A stretch of DNA of 64,000 bases from Bacillota bacterium (GCA_023417475.1 JAEZFP010000054.1:1-64000), one strand, 5' to 3'; shown: positions 27,793 through 37,828, numbered from the stretch's first letter. The notes: generated by a model not told the origin, from the letters alone. A program made the numbers and translations.

Positions 27793-28674
27793 ATGGAAAC
27801 AGGAACAGTTATGGTTAAGCGCGGTTTAGCCGAAATGCTTAAAGGCGGCGTGATTATGGATGTAACCACACCGGAACAGGCAAAAATCGCGGAGGAAGCC
27901 GGAGCGGTCGCTGTCATGGCGCTGGAACGGGTTCCGTCGGATATTCGGGCTGAGGGCGGTGTCGCTCGGATGTCGGATCCCGATATTATCATTAAGATTA
28001 TGGAAGTGGTGACCATTCCGGTGATGGCGAAAGCGCGGATCGGTCACTTTGTCGAAGCCCAAATCCTCGAAGCGCTTGAGATTGATTATATTGATGAAAG
28101 CGAAGTTTTAACTCCGGCCGACGAAGCGTACCACATCAACAAACACGCATTTAAGGTTCCGTTTGTTTGCGGCGCCCGCAATCTCGGCGAAGCGTTGCGC
28201 CGGATCGGCGAGGGCGCGGCGATGATCCGGACCAAAGGGGAAGCGGGAACCGGCGACGTGGTGGAGGCAGTCCGTCATATCCGGCAGGTCAATGAAGATA
28301 TTCGCCGCGTGGTGAGCGCTTCCGAAGAAGAATTAATGACCATTGCCAAAGACTTGGGCGCTCCGTTTGAATTGGTATGGGAAGTCAGAAAAGCCGGACG
28401 GTTGCCGGTGGTCAACTTTGCCGCCGGCGGGATTGCCACCCCGGCTGATGCGGCTTTGATGATGCAACTTGGTTGCGACGGAATCTTCGTCGGTTCCGGG
28501 ATCTTCAAATCCGATAATCCGGCCAAACGGGCCAAAGCGATCGTTGAAGCGACCGCCCACTATACCGACGGCAAACTCCTCGGAGAAGTTTCGCGGGGAA
28601 TCGGAATCGCCATGCGCGGTTTGAGCGTCAGCGCGATGCGGGATGAAGAGAAAATCGCCAAACGCGGTTGGTAA
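27793..28674 (+). CDS. Pyridoxal 5'-phosphate synthase subunit PdxS
   Basis: This 293-aa TIM barrel condenses ribose 5-phosphate, glyceraldehyde 3-phosphate and ammonia into PLP. Diagnostic segments include VMALERVPSDIRAEGGVARM, the KARIGHFVEAQ stretch with the active-site lysine, and IRTKGEAGTGDVVEAVRH. GGAGGT precedes the ATG. It is followed by pdxT, which supplies the ammonia. rpiA lies some 5 kb upstream and makes the ribose 5-phosphate substrate. Confidence 0.97.
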   Translation: METGTVMVKRGLAEMLKGGVIMDVTTPEQAKIAEEAGAVAVMALERVPSDIRAEGGVARMSDPDIIIKIMEVVTIPVMAKARIGHFVEAQILEALEIDYIDESEVLTPADEAYHINKHAFKVPFVCGARNLGEALRRIGEGAAMIRTKGEAGTGDVVEAVRHIRQVNEDIRRVVSASEEELMTIAKDLGAPFELVWEVRKAGRLPVVNFAAGGIATPADAALMMQLGCDGIFVGSGIFKSDNPAKRAKAIVEATAHYTDGKLLGEVSRGIGIAMRGLSVSAMRDEEKIAKRGW

Positions 28675-28698
28675 GACGGAGCAAATAAAGAGGTCATC

Positions 28699-29268
28699 AT
28701 GAAAATCGGAGTATTAGCATTGCAAGGAGCCGTCCGGGAACACTGCAAAGCGCTGGAAGCGTGCGGCGTTGAAGCGGCGCCGATCCGCTATCCGGAACAA
28801 CTTGATACGATTGCCGGATTAATCATACCGGGCGGCGAAAGCACCACCGTCGGCAAACTGCTGGTGCGATACGAGATGTTGGAACCGTTGATAGCCAAAG
28901 GTCGGGCAGGGTTCCCGATCTTCGGCACCTGCACCGGGTTGATTCTGCTTGCCAAGAATATTGAGGGGAGCGACCAACCGCGGTTGGGTCTGATGGATAT
29001 TACCGTTAACCGGAATGCGTTTGGCCGTCAGATCGCAAGCTTTGAAACGGATCTGCCGCTGGCTGGGATTGCTGGACCCGATTTTCACGCCGTCTTTATC
29101 CGGGCTCCGTACATCACCGAAGTTGGCGCCGGGGTGACCGTGTTGGCCCGGTTGGATGAGAAGATCTTATTGGCCCGCCAAGGCACTCTCTTGGCGGCGG
29201 CGTTTCATCCCGAACTCACCGCGGATTTGCGGATTCATCAATATTTCTTGAGTTTATGCCAAGCTTAA
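28699..29268 (+). CDS. Pyridoxal 5'-phosphate synthase glutaminase subunit PdxT
   Basis: This 189-aa class I glutamine amidotransferase feeds ammonia to PdxS. GGESTT binds glutamine, the catalytic Cys is in FGTCTGLILLA, and the His-x-Glu pair is in AAFHPELT. The gene is 24 bp downstream of pdxS with its own AGAGG site and is followed by a terminator. Confidence 0.97.
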   Translation: MKIGVLALQGAVREHCKALEACGVEAAPIRYPEQLDTIAGLIIPGGESTTVGKLLVRYEMLEPLIAKGRAGFPIFGTCTGLILLAKNIEGSDQPRLGLMDITVNRNAFGRQIASFETDLPLAGIAGPDFHAVFIRAPYITEVGAGVTVLARLDEKILLARQGTLLAAAFHPELTADLRIHQYFLSLCQA

Positions 29269-29277
29269 TACAATAAG

Positions 29278-29310
29278 AGAACTGACGCTTCTGGGTCGGT
29301 TCTTTTTTTA
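29278..29310 (+). terminator. Terminator of pdxST
   Basis: AGAACTGAC at 29278-29286 pairs with GTCGGTTCT at 29295-29303, with one G-U pair, followed by a T-run. Confidence 0.9.
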
Positions 29311-29519
29311 CTTAATTTTTGGATTGAAAATCATCATCGCGAACCGAATTTGCAGGAAGATGTCGAAATTTGTCCAATACTTTTAAAATCCCTAGCGATT
29401 CGTTATCAAATCGCTCCGACACGAGAGAGTGAATAAAAACGGATACTTCAACGAGCGGGTTTGCTATGCGCTGGTGATGATGGATCGAAACTATTCCGAT
29501 TTCAAGAGGAGGCTTGCTG

Positions 29520-30068
29520 ATGGTGGATATGCAATTGCAAAATCTACAAAAAACAATGGCAAATTACGGAGCCTTAATCTGTTTTGCCGGCCGTTTTTCC
29601 CAAGAAATCATTGAGGAATTGGGGGATGCGGTCCGGAAATATTTAGAGACCGAAGCGACTTCCCAAAACGATACTTACAATGTCTTCTCGGTTTTTATCG
29701 AACAGACGCAGAATATTAAAAATTACAGTGTTTACAAAGCGGACTCGTCTTTTGGCGATCGTATCTCCAAATCCGGGATCGTTGCCATCGGTAAATCCGA
29801 AGCCGGCTATTTCGTCTCATCGGGGAATGTGATTGAAACGGCCGATGCGGTTGGATTGACCGCTCGATTGGATGAAGTGATCGCCCTTGATAAACAGGGC
29901 TTGAAGAAGTTATACAAGGAACAAATGAGAAAAGAGATCGCTCCCGAGGCGGGCGGAGCCGGTCTTGGTCTGATCGATATGGCGCGGCGTTCGAATAAAC
30001 CCTTGGAATACTCCATTGAAACGATTGACCAAAACCTATGTTTCTTTACGCTGAAAGCACAAGTATAG
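29520..30068 (+). CDS. SiaB-family protein kinase
   Basis: This protein of about 182 aa resembles SiaB, a histidine-kinase-like-fold kinase that phosphorylates SiaC on threonine in Pseudomonas. The FIEQTQNIKNYS segment fits the N-box, and GGAGLGLIDMARRS is the glycine-rich ATP lid. The ATG at 29520 has AGAGGAGG at 29505-29512; an earlier TTG at 29514 is less well placed. It is the first gene of a Sia operon with siaC, siaA and a c-di-GMP enzyme. Confidence 0.85.
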   Translation: MVDMQLQNLQKTMANYGALICFAGRFSQEIIEELGDAVRKYLETEATSQNDTYNVFSVFIEQTQNIKNYSVYKADSSFGDRISKSGIVAIGKSEAGYFVSSGNVIETADAVGLTARLDEVIALDKQGLKKLYKEQMRKEIAPEAGGAGLGLIDMARRSNKPLEYSIETIDQNLCFFTLKAQV

Positions 30069-30076
30069 GAGGGGCG

Positions 30077-30469
30077 ATGGAGTCGTTAGTTATTGAAAGA
30101 ACCAAATCAACCCCGGCGATCTTATTCGATGCGGGAAACAGTAAATTGCAGATCACCGGGCAATCGTATCCGGAAAACGCTTTTAAATTTTACGAACCGG
30201 TTCTGAAATGGCTGGATGCCTATTTGGAAGAGCTGGAACAGCAAATTGTGGTGGAGTTATATTTCAACATGCCCTACATCAATACCAGCAGTACCAAGTG
30301 CATCATGATGCTGATGGAAAAACTGGAGGACGCGCATCGGGTCGGAAAAAGCATTACCATCCGCTGGTATTATGATCTGGGAAACGATACCGCCTTGGAA
30401 TGCGCGGAAGAGTTTAAAGAGGATTTAAGTCTGCCGTTTGAGATCACTCCGGTGGAGGCGCAGGATTAA
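30077..30469 (+). CDS. SiaC-family regulatory phosphoprotein
   Basis: This 130-aa protein of the DUF1987/SiaC type has the central NMPYINTSSTKCIMMLM segment, which includes the conserved Thr/Ser cluster that SiaB phosphorylates and SiaA dephosphorylates in the Pseudomonas system. There, unphosphorylated SiaC binds and activates the diguanylate cyclase SiaD. The ATG at 30077 follows GGAGGGG. The stop is directly followed by the siaA ATG. Confidence 0.88.
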   Translation: MESLVIERTKSTPAILFDAGNSKLQITGQSYPENAFKFYEPVLKWLDAYLEELEQQIVVELYFNMPYINTSSTKCIMMLMEKLEDAHRVGKSITIRWYYDLGNDTALECAEEFKEDLSLPFEITPVEAQD

Positions 30470-32323
30470 ATGAGCGGACACCGGGAGGAGTTGGGGGCGA
30501 CCACCAAGGAGTTGCGCAATCTCGGTTATGACCGGGACACAATCAAGGTTGTGGTGTTAGCTTGCGTTATGATTATTATCGCCGTGGTCTTAACCGGCGG
30601 TATCGGTTATTTTATCACCCGAAACGCAGTGGTGACCAAGTTGAAGACCTACGATTTGGCCAATGTGGTGGATTCCATTGCCGGCAAGTTGGATGGCCGA
30701 ATCGCCCGGGCGAAAGAAACCGCGTTGATTTTAGCGAAAGATCCCGTAATTATCGACTGGATGATGGGAGCTGAAGCCGATCAGCGTCTGGGGGAATACG
30801 CCAAAGCGAAGATTAACGGAGTTGCCCAAGACTATGATTACGCCAACTCGTTCATTATTAGCGCGGTAACGAACCACTATTGGGCGGAAGGCTCGCGAAT
30901 GGTGCAAGTGATGTCGAAATCCGATCCAAGTTCCCGGTGGTTTTACGATGCCCTGCAGTCCGGAAAAGCGATTGATGTGAATATTGATTATAATGTAAGC
31001 CGCAAAGATACGTTCGTTTTTCTCAATGCCTTGGTTGGTGAAGTGCGCCGGCCGGTCGGCGTCGTTGGAGTCGGGCTAAGCCTGCAAGATGTGGCCCAGG
31101 AATTTCGCAGTTATACGGCGAGCCAGCGGAGCGGTATGTGGTTGGTCGACCGTTTTGGCAAAATTCATTTATCCGATAATTTGACTACGAATGGCAAGAG
31201 TTTGTATGATGTTATACCGACGCAGGTAGCTAACCGGCTGGTTCGGGATATGAATCATGCGTCCGACAAACCGACCGTCATTGAGTACAAGGCGGCCAAC
31301 GGCGCGGTTATGGATATGGCTTACCAAACGACCCGTTCGACCGATTGGAAATTGGTCTATCAAATTCCCCGCAGTGAAAGCATTGCGATTTTAGACACCA
31401 TAAAGCTCAATGCGACGATTGCCAGCATTCTCTCATTGCTCTTAGCCGTCCTGGTCTTTTTCACCGTGTCGCGTCGAATCGCCAATCCGTTGCGACGCGC
31501 TGTGCAACTGGCGCAGGAGATGGAGCGAAAAGTCAGAGAGCGGACCGTGGAATTGGTGGAAAAAAATCAAAAGATCATGGATAGCATCGACTATGCCAAA
31601 CGGTTGCAGGAGTCGGTCCTGCCCTCCGCCAAAGAACTGGCGGCGGTGTTTAAGGACTATTTCGTTATTTGGAAACCCCGCGATACGGTGGGCGGCGATT
31701 TCTACACAGTGCGCCGGATGGATCCCGAACGGAGTTTGGTGATTATCGCCGATTGCACCGGACATGGTGTTCCGGGCGCCTTAATGACGATGGCGGTCCA
31801 ATCGATCCTCAATGAAATAATTGATCAAGAACCGGAATCCCCGGCCAAATTACTCGCCTTGTTAAACCGCAGAGTCAAAGCGGTTCTGCATCGCTATGAC
31901 CAAAACGGGATCACCGACGATGGTTTGGATATCGCCATCTGCCTTATCGAACAGGGCAAACGGCTGACGTTTGCCGGCGCCAAACTCCATCTCTACCGGA
32001 ACCGGGCGAATCAGGTGGAGGTCATCAAAGGGGACAATCACAGTATCGGTTACCGGCGTTCCAACCCCGATTGGCAGTTTACCGATCATGAACTGGTAAT
32101 TGAACCGGGCGATCGTTTTTATCTATCGACCGACGGCTACGTCGATCAAAACGGCGGCGCGCAAGATCTGCCCTTTGGAAGATCACGTTTCACCGAAGCC
32201 ATTGGCGCGGGAACTAAGGTGTCGCTGGTTTTACAAGCGGAAGTTTTTAAGACCAGTTTGCAAAAATATATGGGGAATGAACCGCAAAGAGACGATATAA
32301 CGATTATCGGATTTTCATTTTAG
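30470..32323 (+). CDS. SiaA-like membrane PP2C-type phosphatase
   Basis: This 617-aa protein has a membrane segment near residues 24-47, an extracytoplasmic sensor domain to about 317, a second membrane segment near 320-340, a HAMP/coiled-coil linker, and a SpoIIE/PP2C phosphatase domain from about residue 400. Metal-binding aspartates are visible in VGGDFY, ADCTGHGVPGA and RDDITIIGF. In the Pseudomonas model SiaA dephosphorylates SiaC after sensing an external cue. The gene abuts siaC without a gap. Confidence 0.9.
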   Translation: MSGHREELGATTKELRNLGYDRDTIKVVVLACVMIIIAVVLTGGIGYFITRNAVVTKLKTYDLANVVDSIAGKLDGRIARAKETALILAKDPVIIDWMMGAEADQRLGEYAKAKINGVAQDYDYANSFIISAVTNHYWAEGSRMVQVMSKSDPSSRWFYDALQSGKAIDVNIDYNVSRKDTFVFLNALVGEVRRPVGVVGVGLSLQDVAQEFRSYTASQRSGMWLVDRFGKIHLSDNLTTNGKSLYDVIPTQVANRLVRDMNHASDKPTVIEYKAANGAVMDMAYQTTRSTDWKLVYQIPRSESIAILDTIKLNATIASILSLLLAVLVFFTVSRRIANPLRRAVQLAQEMERKVRERTVELVEKNQKIMDSIDYAKRLQESVLPSAKELAAVFKDYFVIWKPRDTVGGDFYTVRRMDPERSLVIIADCTGHGVPGALMTMAVQSILNEIIDQEPESPAKLLALLNRRVKAVLHRYDQNGITDDGLDIAICLIEQGKRLTFAGAKLHLYRNRANQVEVIKGDNHSIGYRRSNPDWQFTDHELVIEPGDRFYLSTDGYVDQNGGAQDLPFGRSRFTEAIGAGTKVSLVLQAEVFKTSLQKYMGNEPQRDDITIIGFSF

Positions 32324-32398
32324 AGAGAGAATCCTATCATTAATTATTTCGTCTTTACGAATATTTAGTGCGGCATCGATAAAAAGCTTTGTTTAAGC

Positions 32399-34030
32399 GT
32401 GCGGGAGTTGGCGATTTTGGGCGCGATCAAGATTGATGATAACCTCTTTGAAGCGGAGCATCGGATGTTGTCCAAGGCAACCGCCGATCTGAAAAGCAAC
32501 CGGTATTGCGGCAACGAATTGTTACCCCACTACCAAATCCTAATCGAATATTATCACAAACTCCTCCGCAACACCCGGAAGATCTTTCGGATCAGCGACA
32601 GCCAGGGACATCTCTTGCAGCGGCAACAAGGTGAGATTCAAAACCTGTTGGACAACGCCAATCAAGGTTTCTTGACTTTTGGGCCCGATCTGCTCGTCAA
32701 CCAAAAATATAGCGCCGAGTGTATCCGGATCTTTGGTCGCAAGATCGCCGGATTGAACATTACCCAACTCTTGGGCGAGACGGTCTCGGCCGATCTGGAA
32801 GCGATTTTGCAACAAGCGTTTTGGCGCCGACCGGATGAGCTCCCAATATTATTGGGAAAAATCCCGTCGGTTTTTCGCATTAATCAACAAGACGTGCGGA
32901 TCGAATGGAAGCTGATCAATCAGGCGAACGCCGCTGGCAACGAAGCGGTACTGATGATGATCTTAACCGATATTACCGAAAAATTGCGGGCGGAAGAACA
33001 GATTCGCTATCTCAGTTATCATGATAAATTGACGGGGTTGCATAATCGCGCTTATGTCGAGATGCTGCTGACGGAGCTGGATACTGCCGCGGTGATTCCG
33101 TTGAGCCTGATTATGGCCGATATGAATGCGCTGAAATTGGTTAATGACGTGTTTGGCCATGAGCAAGGAGACCGGATCCTGGCGGCGATGGGCGCCGCGC
33201 TAAAAGCCGCCTGTCGCCCGACGGATATCGTTTCGCGTTGGGGCGGCGATGAATTTCTCATTGTATTACCCCAGACCTCGCAGCAGGATTGCCAAGCGGT
33301 TTGCGAACGAATCCATCAAGCTTGTCAAGGGGTTGTGGACAACCCCATTCCTTTAAACGCCGCTTTGGGTTCGGTGACGCAGACGGAAGGGACCGTGTCG
33401 TTGGTCGAAATGTTCGGCGTCGCCGAGAGCCGGATGTACAACGATAAATTGTTACACAGCCGCGAGGTGCGCCAAAGTATCATCGCCAAATTTGAAAATA
33501 TGCTCCAGAGTCGCTGTTTCGAGGCCGAAGGACATAGCCAGCGCACGTATCAATTGACAGTCGATTTCGCCGATTTCTTAGGGTTACATCCCGACGCCAT
33601 TACCACGAAAACCTTGCAAAAGTTGGCGGTACTCCACGATAGCGGGAAAGTGGCGATTGCCAAAGAGATTTTGGGAAAAGCCGGCCCGTTAACCGCTAAT
33701 GAATGGGAGATTGTCAAAAATCATAGCGAGATCGGCTACCGGATGGCGCAATCCATCGGCGAACCGTTATTGGCCGATATTATTTTGGCCCTTCACGAAC
33801 GTTGGGATGGATTGGGGTACCCCTACGGACTCCAAGGGAAACAGATTCCCCGCTGGGCCCGGGTGTTTGCCATTGTTGATGTTTATGACCTGATCACTCA
33901 CGACCGGCCCTATCAAAAAGCCCAAATGCCTGATGTGGCGCTGCGGGAGATTGTGTCGGCCGGCGGCGCGCAGTTTGATCCGGAGCTGACGGAGCAATTT
34001 TGCCAGTTTTATAACAAATATCTTGGTTAA
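32399..34030 (+). CDS. PAS-GGDEF-HD-GYP c-di-GMP turnover protein (SiaD-like position)
   Basis: This 543-aa protein has a GTG start. After an N-terminal helical region come a PAS-like domain (about residues 80-200), a GGDEF domain with intact RWGGDEF and an RPTD I-site five residues ahead of it, and an HD-GYP domain with HDSGK and DGLGYP. GGDEF domains make c-di-GMP and HD-GYP domains hydrolyse it. The usual HHE of HD-GYP reads LHE here, so one metal-binding His is missing and hydrolase activity may be reduced. It occupies the place of the diguanylate cyclase siaD in the Sia operon, suggesting SiaC controls it. Confidence 0.88.
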   Translation: MRELAILGAIKIDDNLFEAEHRMLSKATADLKSNRYCGNELLPHYQILIEYYHKLLRNTRKIFRISDSQGHLLQRQQGEIQNLLDNANQGFLTFGPDLLVNQKYSAECIRIFGRKIAGLNITQLLGETVSADLEAILQQAFWRRPDELPILLGKIPSVFRINQQDVRIEWKLINQANAAGNEAVLMMILTDITEKLRAEEQIRYLSYHDKLTGLHNRAYVEMLLTELDTAAVIPLSLIMADMNALKLVNDVFGHEQGDRILAAMGAALKAACRPTDIVSRWGGDEFLIVLPQTSQQDCQAVCERIHQACQGVVDNPIPLNAALGSVTQTEGTVSLVEMFGVAESRMYNDKLLHSREVRQSIIAKFENMLQSRCFEAEGHSQRTYQLTVDFADFLGLHPDAITTKTLQKLAVLHDSGKVAIAKEILGKAGPLTANEWEIVKNHSEIGYRMAQSIGEPLLADIILALHERWDGLGYPYGLQGKQIPRWARVFAIVDVYDLITHDRPYQKAQMPDVALREIVSAGGAQFDPELTEQFCQFYNKYLG

Positions 34031-34166
34031 CCCCGGATGTTTGCTGGGATAATCTGGGACGGGGTTGTTGCATGAAAATGGCGGGCAATGATCAAAGTAA
34101 GTGAAGCTAACTGAATTATTTGAAAATCGACAGTTGCCGGAAGGTGTTATTTTTTTGTTAAGTACC

Positions 34167-34195
34167 TTCACACGAACCGCGAAATGCGTTATGAT
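34167..34195 (+). promoter_or_regulatory. Promoter of nifJ
   Basis: TTCACA at 34167-34172 and TATGAT at 34190-34195 are separated by 17 bp, about 100 bp before the nifJ ATG. The long leader has no recognised riboswitch. Confidence 0.65.
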
Positions 34196-34294
34196 ATTTA
34201 GGGCATTATTTGGGAACTTCGTCGCAATCGGACTGCAGTTTCCATATTTTTCAAATCAAATCCCGAAGTTACTTTAATTTAAGGGGGAAGACAT

Positions 34295-37200
34295 ATGGCA
34301 AGAAAAGTTACCATCGACGGTAACACCGCTGCCGGCCATGTAGCCTACGCATTTAGCGATGTTGCCGCCATCTATCCGATTACCCCGTCATCGCCGATGG
34401 CTGAAGTTGGGGACGATTGGGCTGCCCATGGTCGTAAAAATCTGTTTGGACAAACTGTTAAGTTTGCCGAGATGCAATCCGAAGCAGGCGCCGCCGGCGC
34501 GGTACACGGTTCGTTAGCCGCAGGTGCGATGACCGCTACCTTCACTGCTTCCCAGGGTTTATTGCTCATGATTCCGAATATGTATAAAATCGCCGGTGAG
34601 CTTTTACCGAGCGTTTTTCATGTTTCGGCTCGTGCGTTAGCAACCCATGCTCTCTCCATCTTTGGCGACCATTCCGACATTAACGCTTGCCGCCAAACCG
34701 GTTATGCGATGCTCGCATCGGCTTCGGTCCAAGAAGTTATGGATTTGGCGCTGGTCGCTCACTTGGCGACGTTAGAATCCCGCGTGCCGTTCTTACACTT
34801 CTTTGACGGTTTCCGGACCTCGCACGAAGTGCAAAAGATCGACGAAATCTCCTACGAAGAAATGGCGAAGTTGGTTGATTGGAAAACCATCGAAGATTTC
34901 CGCAGCCGCGCTTTGAATCCGGAACATCCGCACCAACGCGGTACCGCTCAAAACCCGGACATCTACTTCCAAGGCCGCGAAGCCTCCAATAAATTTTATG
35001 ACGCAGTGCCCGGTATTGTTGTTCGGACCATGGAGAAAGTTGGCCAATTGACCGGACGCAACTACAAACCGTTTGACTATTACGGCGCCGCCGATGCCGA
35101 ACGCGTGATCATCGCGATGGGTTCCGGTTGCGATACCATTGAAGAGACGGTTGACTACTTGAATGCGCGTGGCGAAAAAGTCGGCTTGATCAAAGTCCGT
35201 CTCTATCGTCCGTTCTCCGCCGAACATTTCCTGTCCGTAATGCCGAAATCCGTGAAGAAAATTGCGGTGCTCGACCGGACCAAAGAACCGGGTTCCGTCG
35301 GCGAACCGTTATACCAAGACGTTTGCACCGTCTATATGGAGAAAAAAGAAACCCCGATGATCGTTGGCGGCCGTTACGGTTTGGGTTCCAAAGAGTTCAC
35401 TCCGTCCATGGTGAAAGCGATCTATGACAACTTAAACGCTGCTGAACCGAAAAACCACTTCACCGTGGGTATCATTGATGACGTCACCTTCACCTCGTTG
35501 GATGTGAAAGAGTTCATTAACGCCGCTCCGGCTGGGGTTTCCCGGTGTAAGTTCTTCGGTCTCGGTTCCGACGGTACCGTTGGCGCCAACAAGAACTCGA
35601 TCAAAATCATCGGCGACCACACCGAGAAGTATGCGCAAGGTTACTTCGTGTACGACTCCAAAAAATCCGGCGGTATCACCATTTCGCACTTGCGTTTTGG
35701 CGACAAGCCAATCAAATCCCCGTATTTGATTGACCAAGCCGACTTCATCGCCTGTCACAATCCTTCCTATGTTACCCGTTATGATGTCCTGGAAGGAATC
35801 AAAGAAGGTGGTATCTTCTTATTGAACTCCCCGTGGTCTACGGCGGATATGAACGAGAAGCTGCCGGCGACGCTGAAACAAGTCATCGCTCAGAAGAAAC
35901 TGAAATTCTACAATATCGATGCCGTGAAGATCGCTTCCGAAGTCGGAATGGGCGGTCGGATCAACACCGTGATGCAATCGGCTTTCTTCAAAATCGCCAA
36001 TGTCATCCCGGCTGAAGAAGCATTCGAATATATCAAAGGCGCCATCAAAAAGACCTATGGCAAAAAAGGCGACAAAGTTGTTAACATGAACATTGCCGCT
36101 GTCGAACGTTCGGCTGAAGCCATTGAAGAGATTAATTACCCGGCTGATTGGGCTATCGCCACCACCGGCGCGGTGCTCGAAGAGATGAAAGTTCCGGAAC
36201 ATTTCAAGAACGTCATCGCTCCGATCCTCCGCCTCGAAGGCGACAAACTACCGGTTAGCGCATTTACGGTCGACGGTACGGTTCCGATTGGCACCACCCA
36301 ATACGAAAAGCGCGGGATCGCGATCAAAGTACCGGTTTGGAAAGCCGAAACCTGTATCCAATGTAACCAATGCGCTTTCGTTTGTCCGCACGCCGCCATT
36401 CGTCCGGTGCTCGTCAAATCCGAAGCGTTGCAAGACGCTCCGAAGGGTTATGAGACTAAAGCCGCAATCGGTAAAGAGTTTGCGGGTTATGAATTCCGGA
36501 TGCAGCTCTCCCCGCTCGACTGCTCGGGCTGCGGCAACTGCGCCGATATCTGTCCGGCCAAGGAAAAACCGTTGGTCATGACCAACCTGGAAGATGTTGC
36601 GATCGGTGAAGGCGAATTCTACGGTTTCTCGCAAGCCCAACCGATTCCGGATATCGCCATCAACGCTGACACCGTCAAAGGCAGTCAGTTCAAACAACCG
36701 CTCTTCGAATTCTCCGGCGCTTGCGCCGGTTGTGGTGAGACCCCGTACGTTAAGCTCATCACCCAACTGTATGGTGACCGGATGGTCATCGCTAACGCCA
36801 CCGGTTGTTCCTCCATTTACGGCGGTAGCGCGCCGACCAACCCGTACACCACCAACGAAAAGGGACACGGTCCGGCTTGGGCGAACTCCCTGTTCGAAGA
36901 TAATGCGGAGTTTGGTTTCGGTATGGCGTTAGCGTATATTCAACGCCGTGGCAAATTGAAAGATCTCGTTCAAAAAGCGCTGGAACTCGGCGTCGCTGGC
37001 GAAATCAAAACCGCCTTCGAAGAATGGGTTCCGGGCAAAAACGATGCCACCATCTCCCGGAAAACCGGCGAGACGATGAAAGAATTGATCGATGCCGAAG
37101 CGGCCAAGGCTTCGGGCGAATTGAAAGACGTTTTAAGCCAGATCGCCGCGATGAAAGACCTCTATATCAAGAAGTCCATCTGGGTAATCGGCGGCGACGG

Positions 37201-37810
37201 TTGGGCTTATGATATCGGTTTCGGCGGTTTGGACCATGTGCTCGCTTCCGGCGAAGACATCAACATCCTCGTGCTCGATACCGAAGTGTACTCCAATACC
37301 GGTGGTCAATCCTCCAAATCCACTCCGACCGGTGCGATCGCGAAGTTCGCCGCCGCCGGTAAGAACATTCGGAAGAAAGACCTTGGTTTGATGATGATGT
37401 CCTACAGCTATGTCTATGTTGCTTCCGTGTCCATGGGCGCCAACAAGAACCAATTGATGAAAGCGGTGCTCGAAGCCGAGAAGTACCAGGGTCCGTCGGT
37501 GATCATCGCTTATGCACCTTGTATCAACCACGGTATCAATATGGGCCGTAGCCAAAATCAAGGGAAGTTGGCAGTCGACGCCGGTTACTGGCCGTTATAC
37601 CGCTACAATCCGGAATTGGCGCTCGACGGCAAAAATCCGTTCGTGCTCGAGTCCAAAGACCCGACCTACAGCTTCCAAGACTTCATCCGCAGCGAGGTTC
37701 GTTACGCGACCTTGATGAAGCAATTCCCGGATGTCGCCGAAAATCTCTATCAACGGGCCGAGCAAGACGCCAAAACCCGTTACGAGATGTACAAACGCTT
37801 ATCGCAATAA
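34295..37810 (+). CDS. Pyruvate:ferredoxin (flavodoxin) oxidoreductase, single chain
   Basis: This 1171-aa cytoplasmic homodimeric enzyme converts pyruvate and CoA to acetyl-CoA and CO2 with reduction of ferredoxin, central to anaerobic energy metabolism. The N-terminal YPITPSSPMAE segment belongs to the pyrimidine domain. Two ferredoxin-type 4Fe-4S motifs start at C687 (CIQCNQC) and C743 (CSGCGNC). CAGCGETPY near residue 810 and the ATGCSSIYGG segment bind the third cluster and TPP. Codon choice is noticeably uniform, as for a highly expressed gene. GGGGGA precedes the ATG, and a terminator follows. Confidence 0.97.
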   Translation: MARKVTIDGNTAAGHVAYAFSDVAAIYPITPSSPMAEVGDDWAAHGRKNLFGQTVKFAEMQSEAGAAGAVHGSLAAGAMTATFTASQGLLLMIPNMYKIAGELLPSVFHVSARALATHALSIFGDHSDINACRQTGYAMLASASVQEVMDLALVAHLATLESRVPFLHFFDGFRTSHEVQKIDEISYEEMAKLVDWKTIEDFRSRALNPEHPHQRGTAQNPDIYFQGREASNKFYDAVPGIVVRTMEKVGQLTGRNYKPFDYYGAADAERVIIAMGSGCDTIEETVDYLNARGEKVGLIKVRLYRPFSAEHFLSVMPKSVKKIAVLDRTKEPGSVGEPLYQDVCTVYMEKKETPMIVGGRYGLGSKEFTPSMVKAIYDNLNAAEPKNHFTVGIIDDVTFTSLDVKEFINAAPAGVSRCKFFGLGSDGTVGANKNSIKIIGDHTEKYAQGYFVYDSKKSGGITISHLRFGDKPIKSPYLIDQADFIACHNPSYVTRYDVLEGIKEGGIFLLNSPWSTADMNEKLPATLKQVIAQKKLKFYNIDAVKIASEVGMGGRINTVMQSAFFKIANVIPAEEAFEYIKGAIKKTYGKKGDKVVNMNIAAVERSAEAIEEINYPADWAIATTGAVLEEMKVPEHFKNVIAPILRLEGDKLPVSAFTVDGTVPIGTTQYEKRGIAIKVPVWKAETCIQCNQCAFVCPHAAIRPVLVKSEALQDAPKGYETKAAIGKEFAGYEFRMQLSPLDCSGCGNCADICPAKEKPLVMTNLEDVAIGEGEFYGFSQAQPIPDIAINADTVKGSQFKQPLFEFSGACAGCGETPYVKLITQLYGDRMVIANATGCSSIYGGSAPTNPYTTNEKGHGPAWANSLFEDNAEFGFGMALAYIQRRGKLKDLVQKALELGVAGEIKTAFEEWVPGKNDATISRKTGETMKELIDAEAAKASGELKDVLSQIAAMKDLYIKKSIWVIGGDGWAYDIGFGGLDHVLASGEDINILVLDTEVYSNTGGQSSKSTPTGAIAKFAAAGKNIRKKDLGLMMMSYSYVYVASVSMGANKNQLMKAVLEAEKYQGPSVIIAYAPCINHGINMGRSQNQGKLAVDAGYWPLYRYNPELALDGKNPFVLESKDPTYSFQDFIRSEVRYATLMKQFPDVAENLYQRAEQDAKTRYEMYKRLSQ

Positions 37811-37828
37811 GCAGTTAACGATGGTGAG

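Noticed and set aside
29429..29614. 61-aa frame overlapping siaB
   Set aside because: Out of frame with the clear SiaB protein and without a ribosome site.
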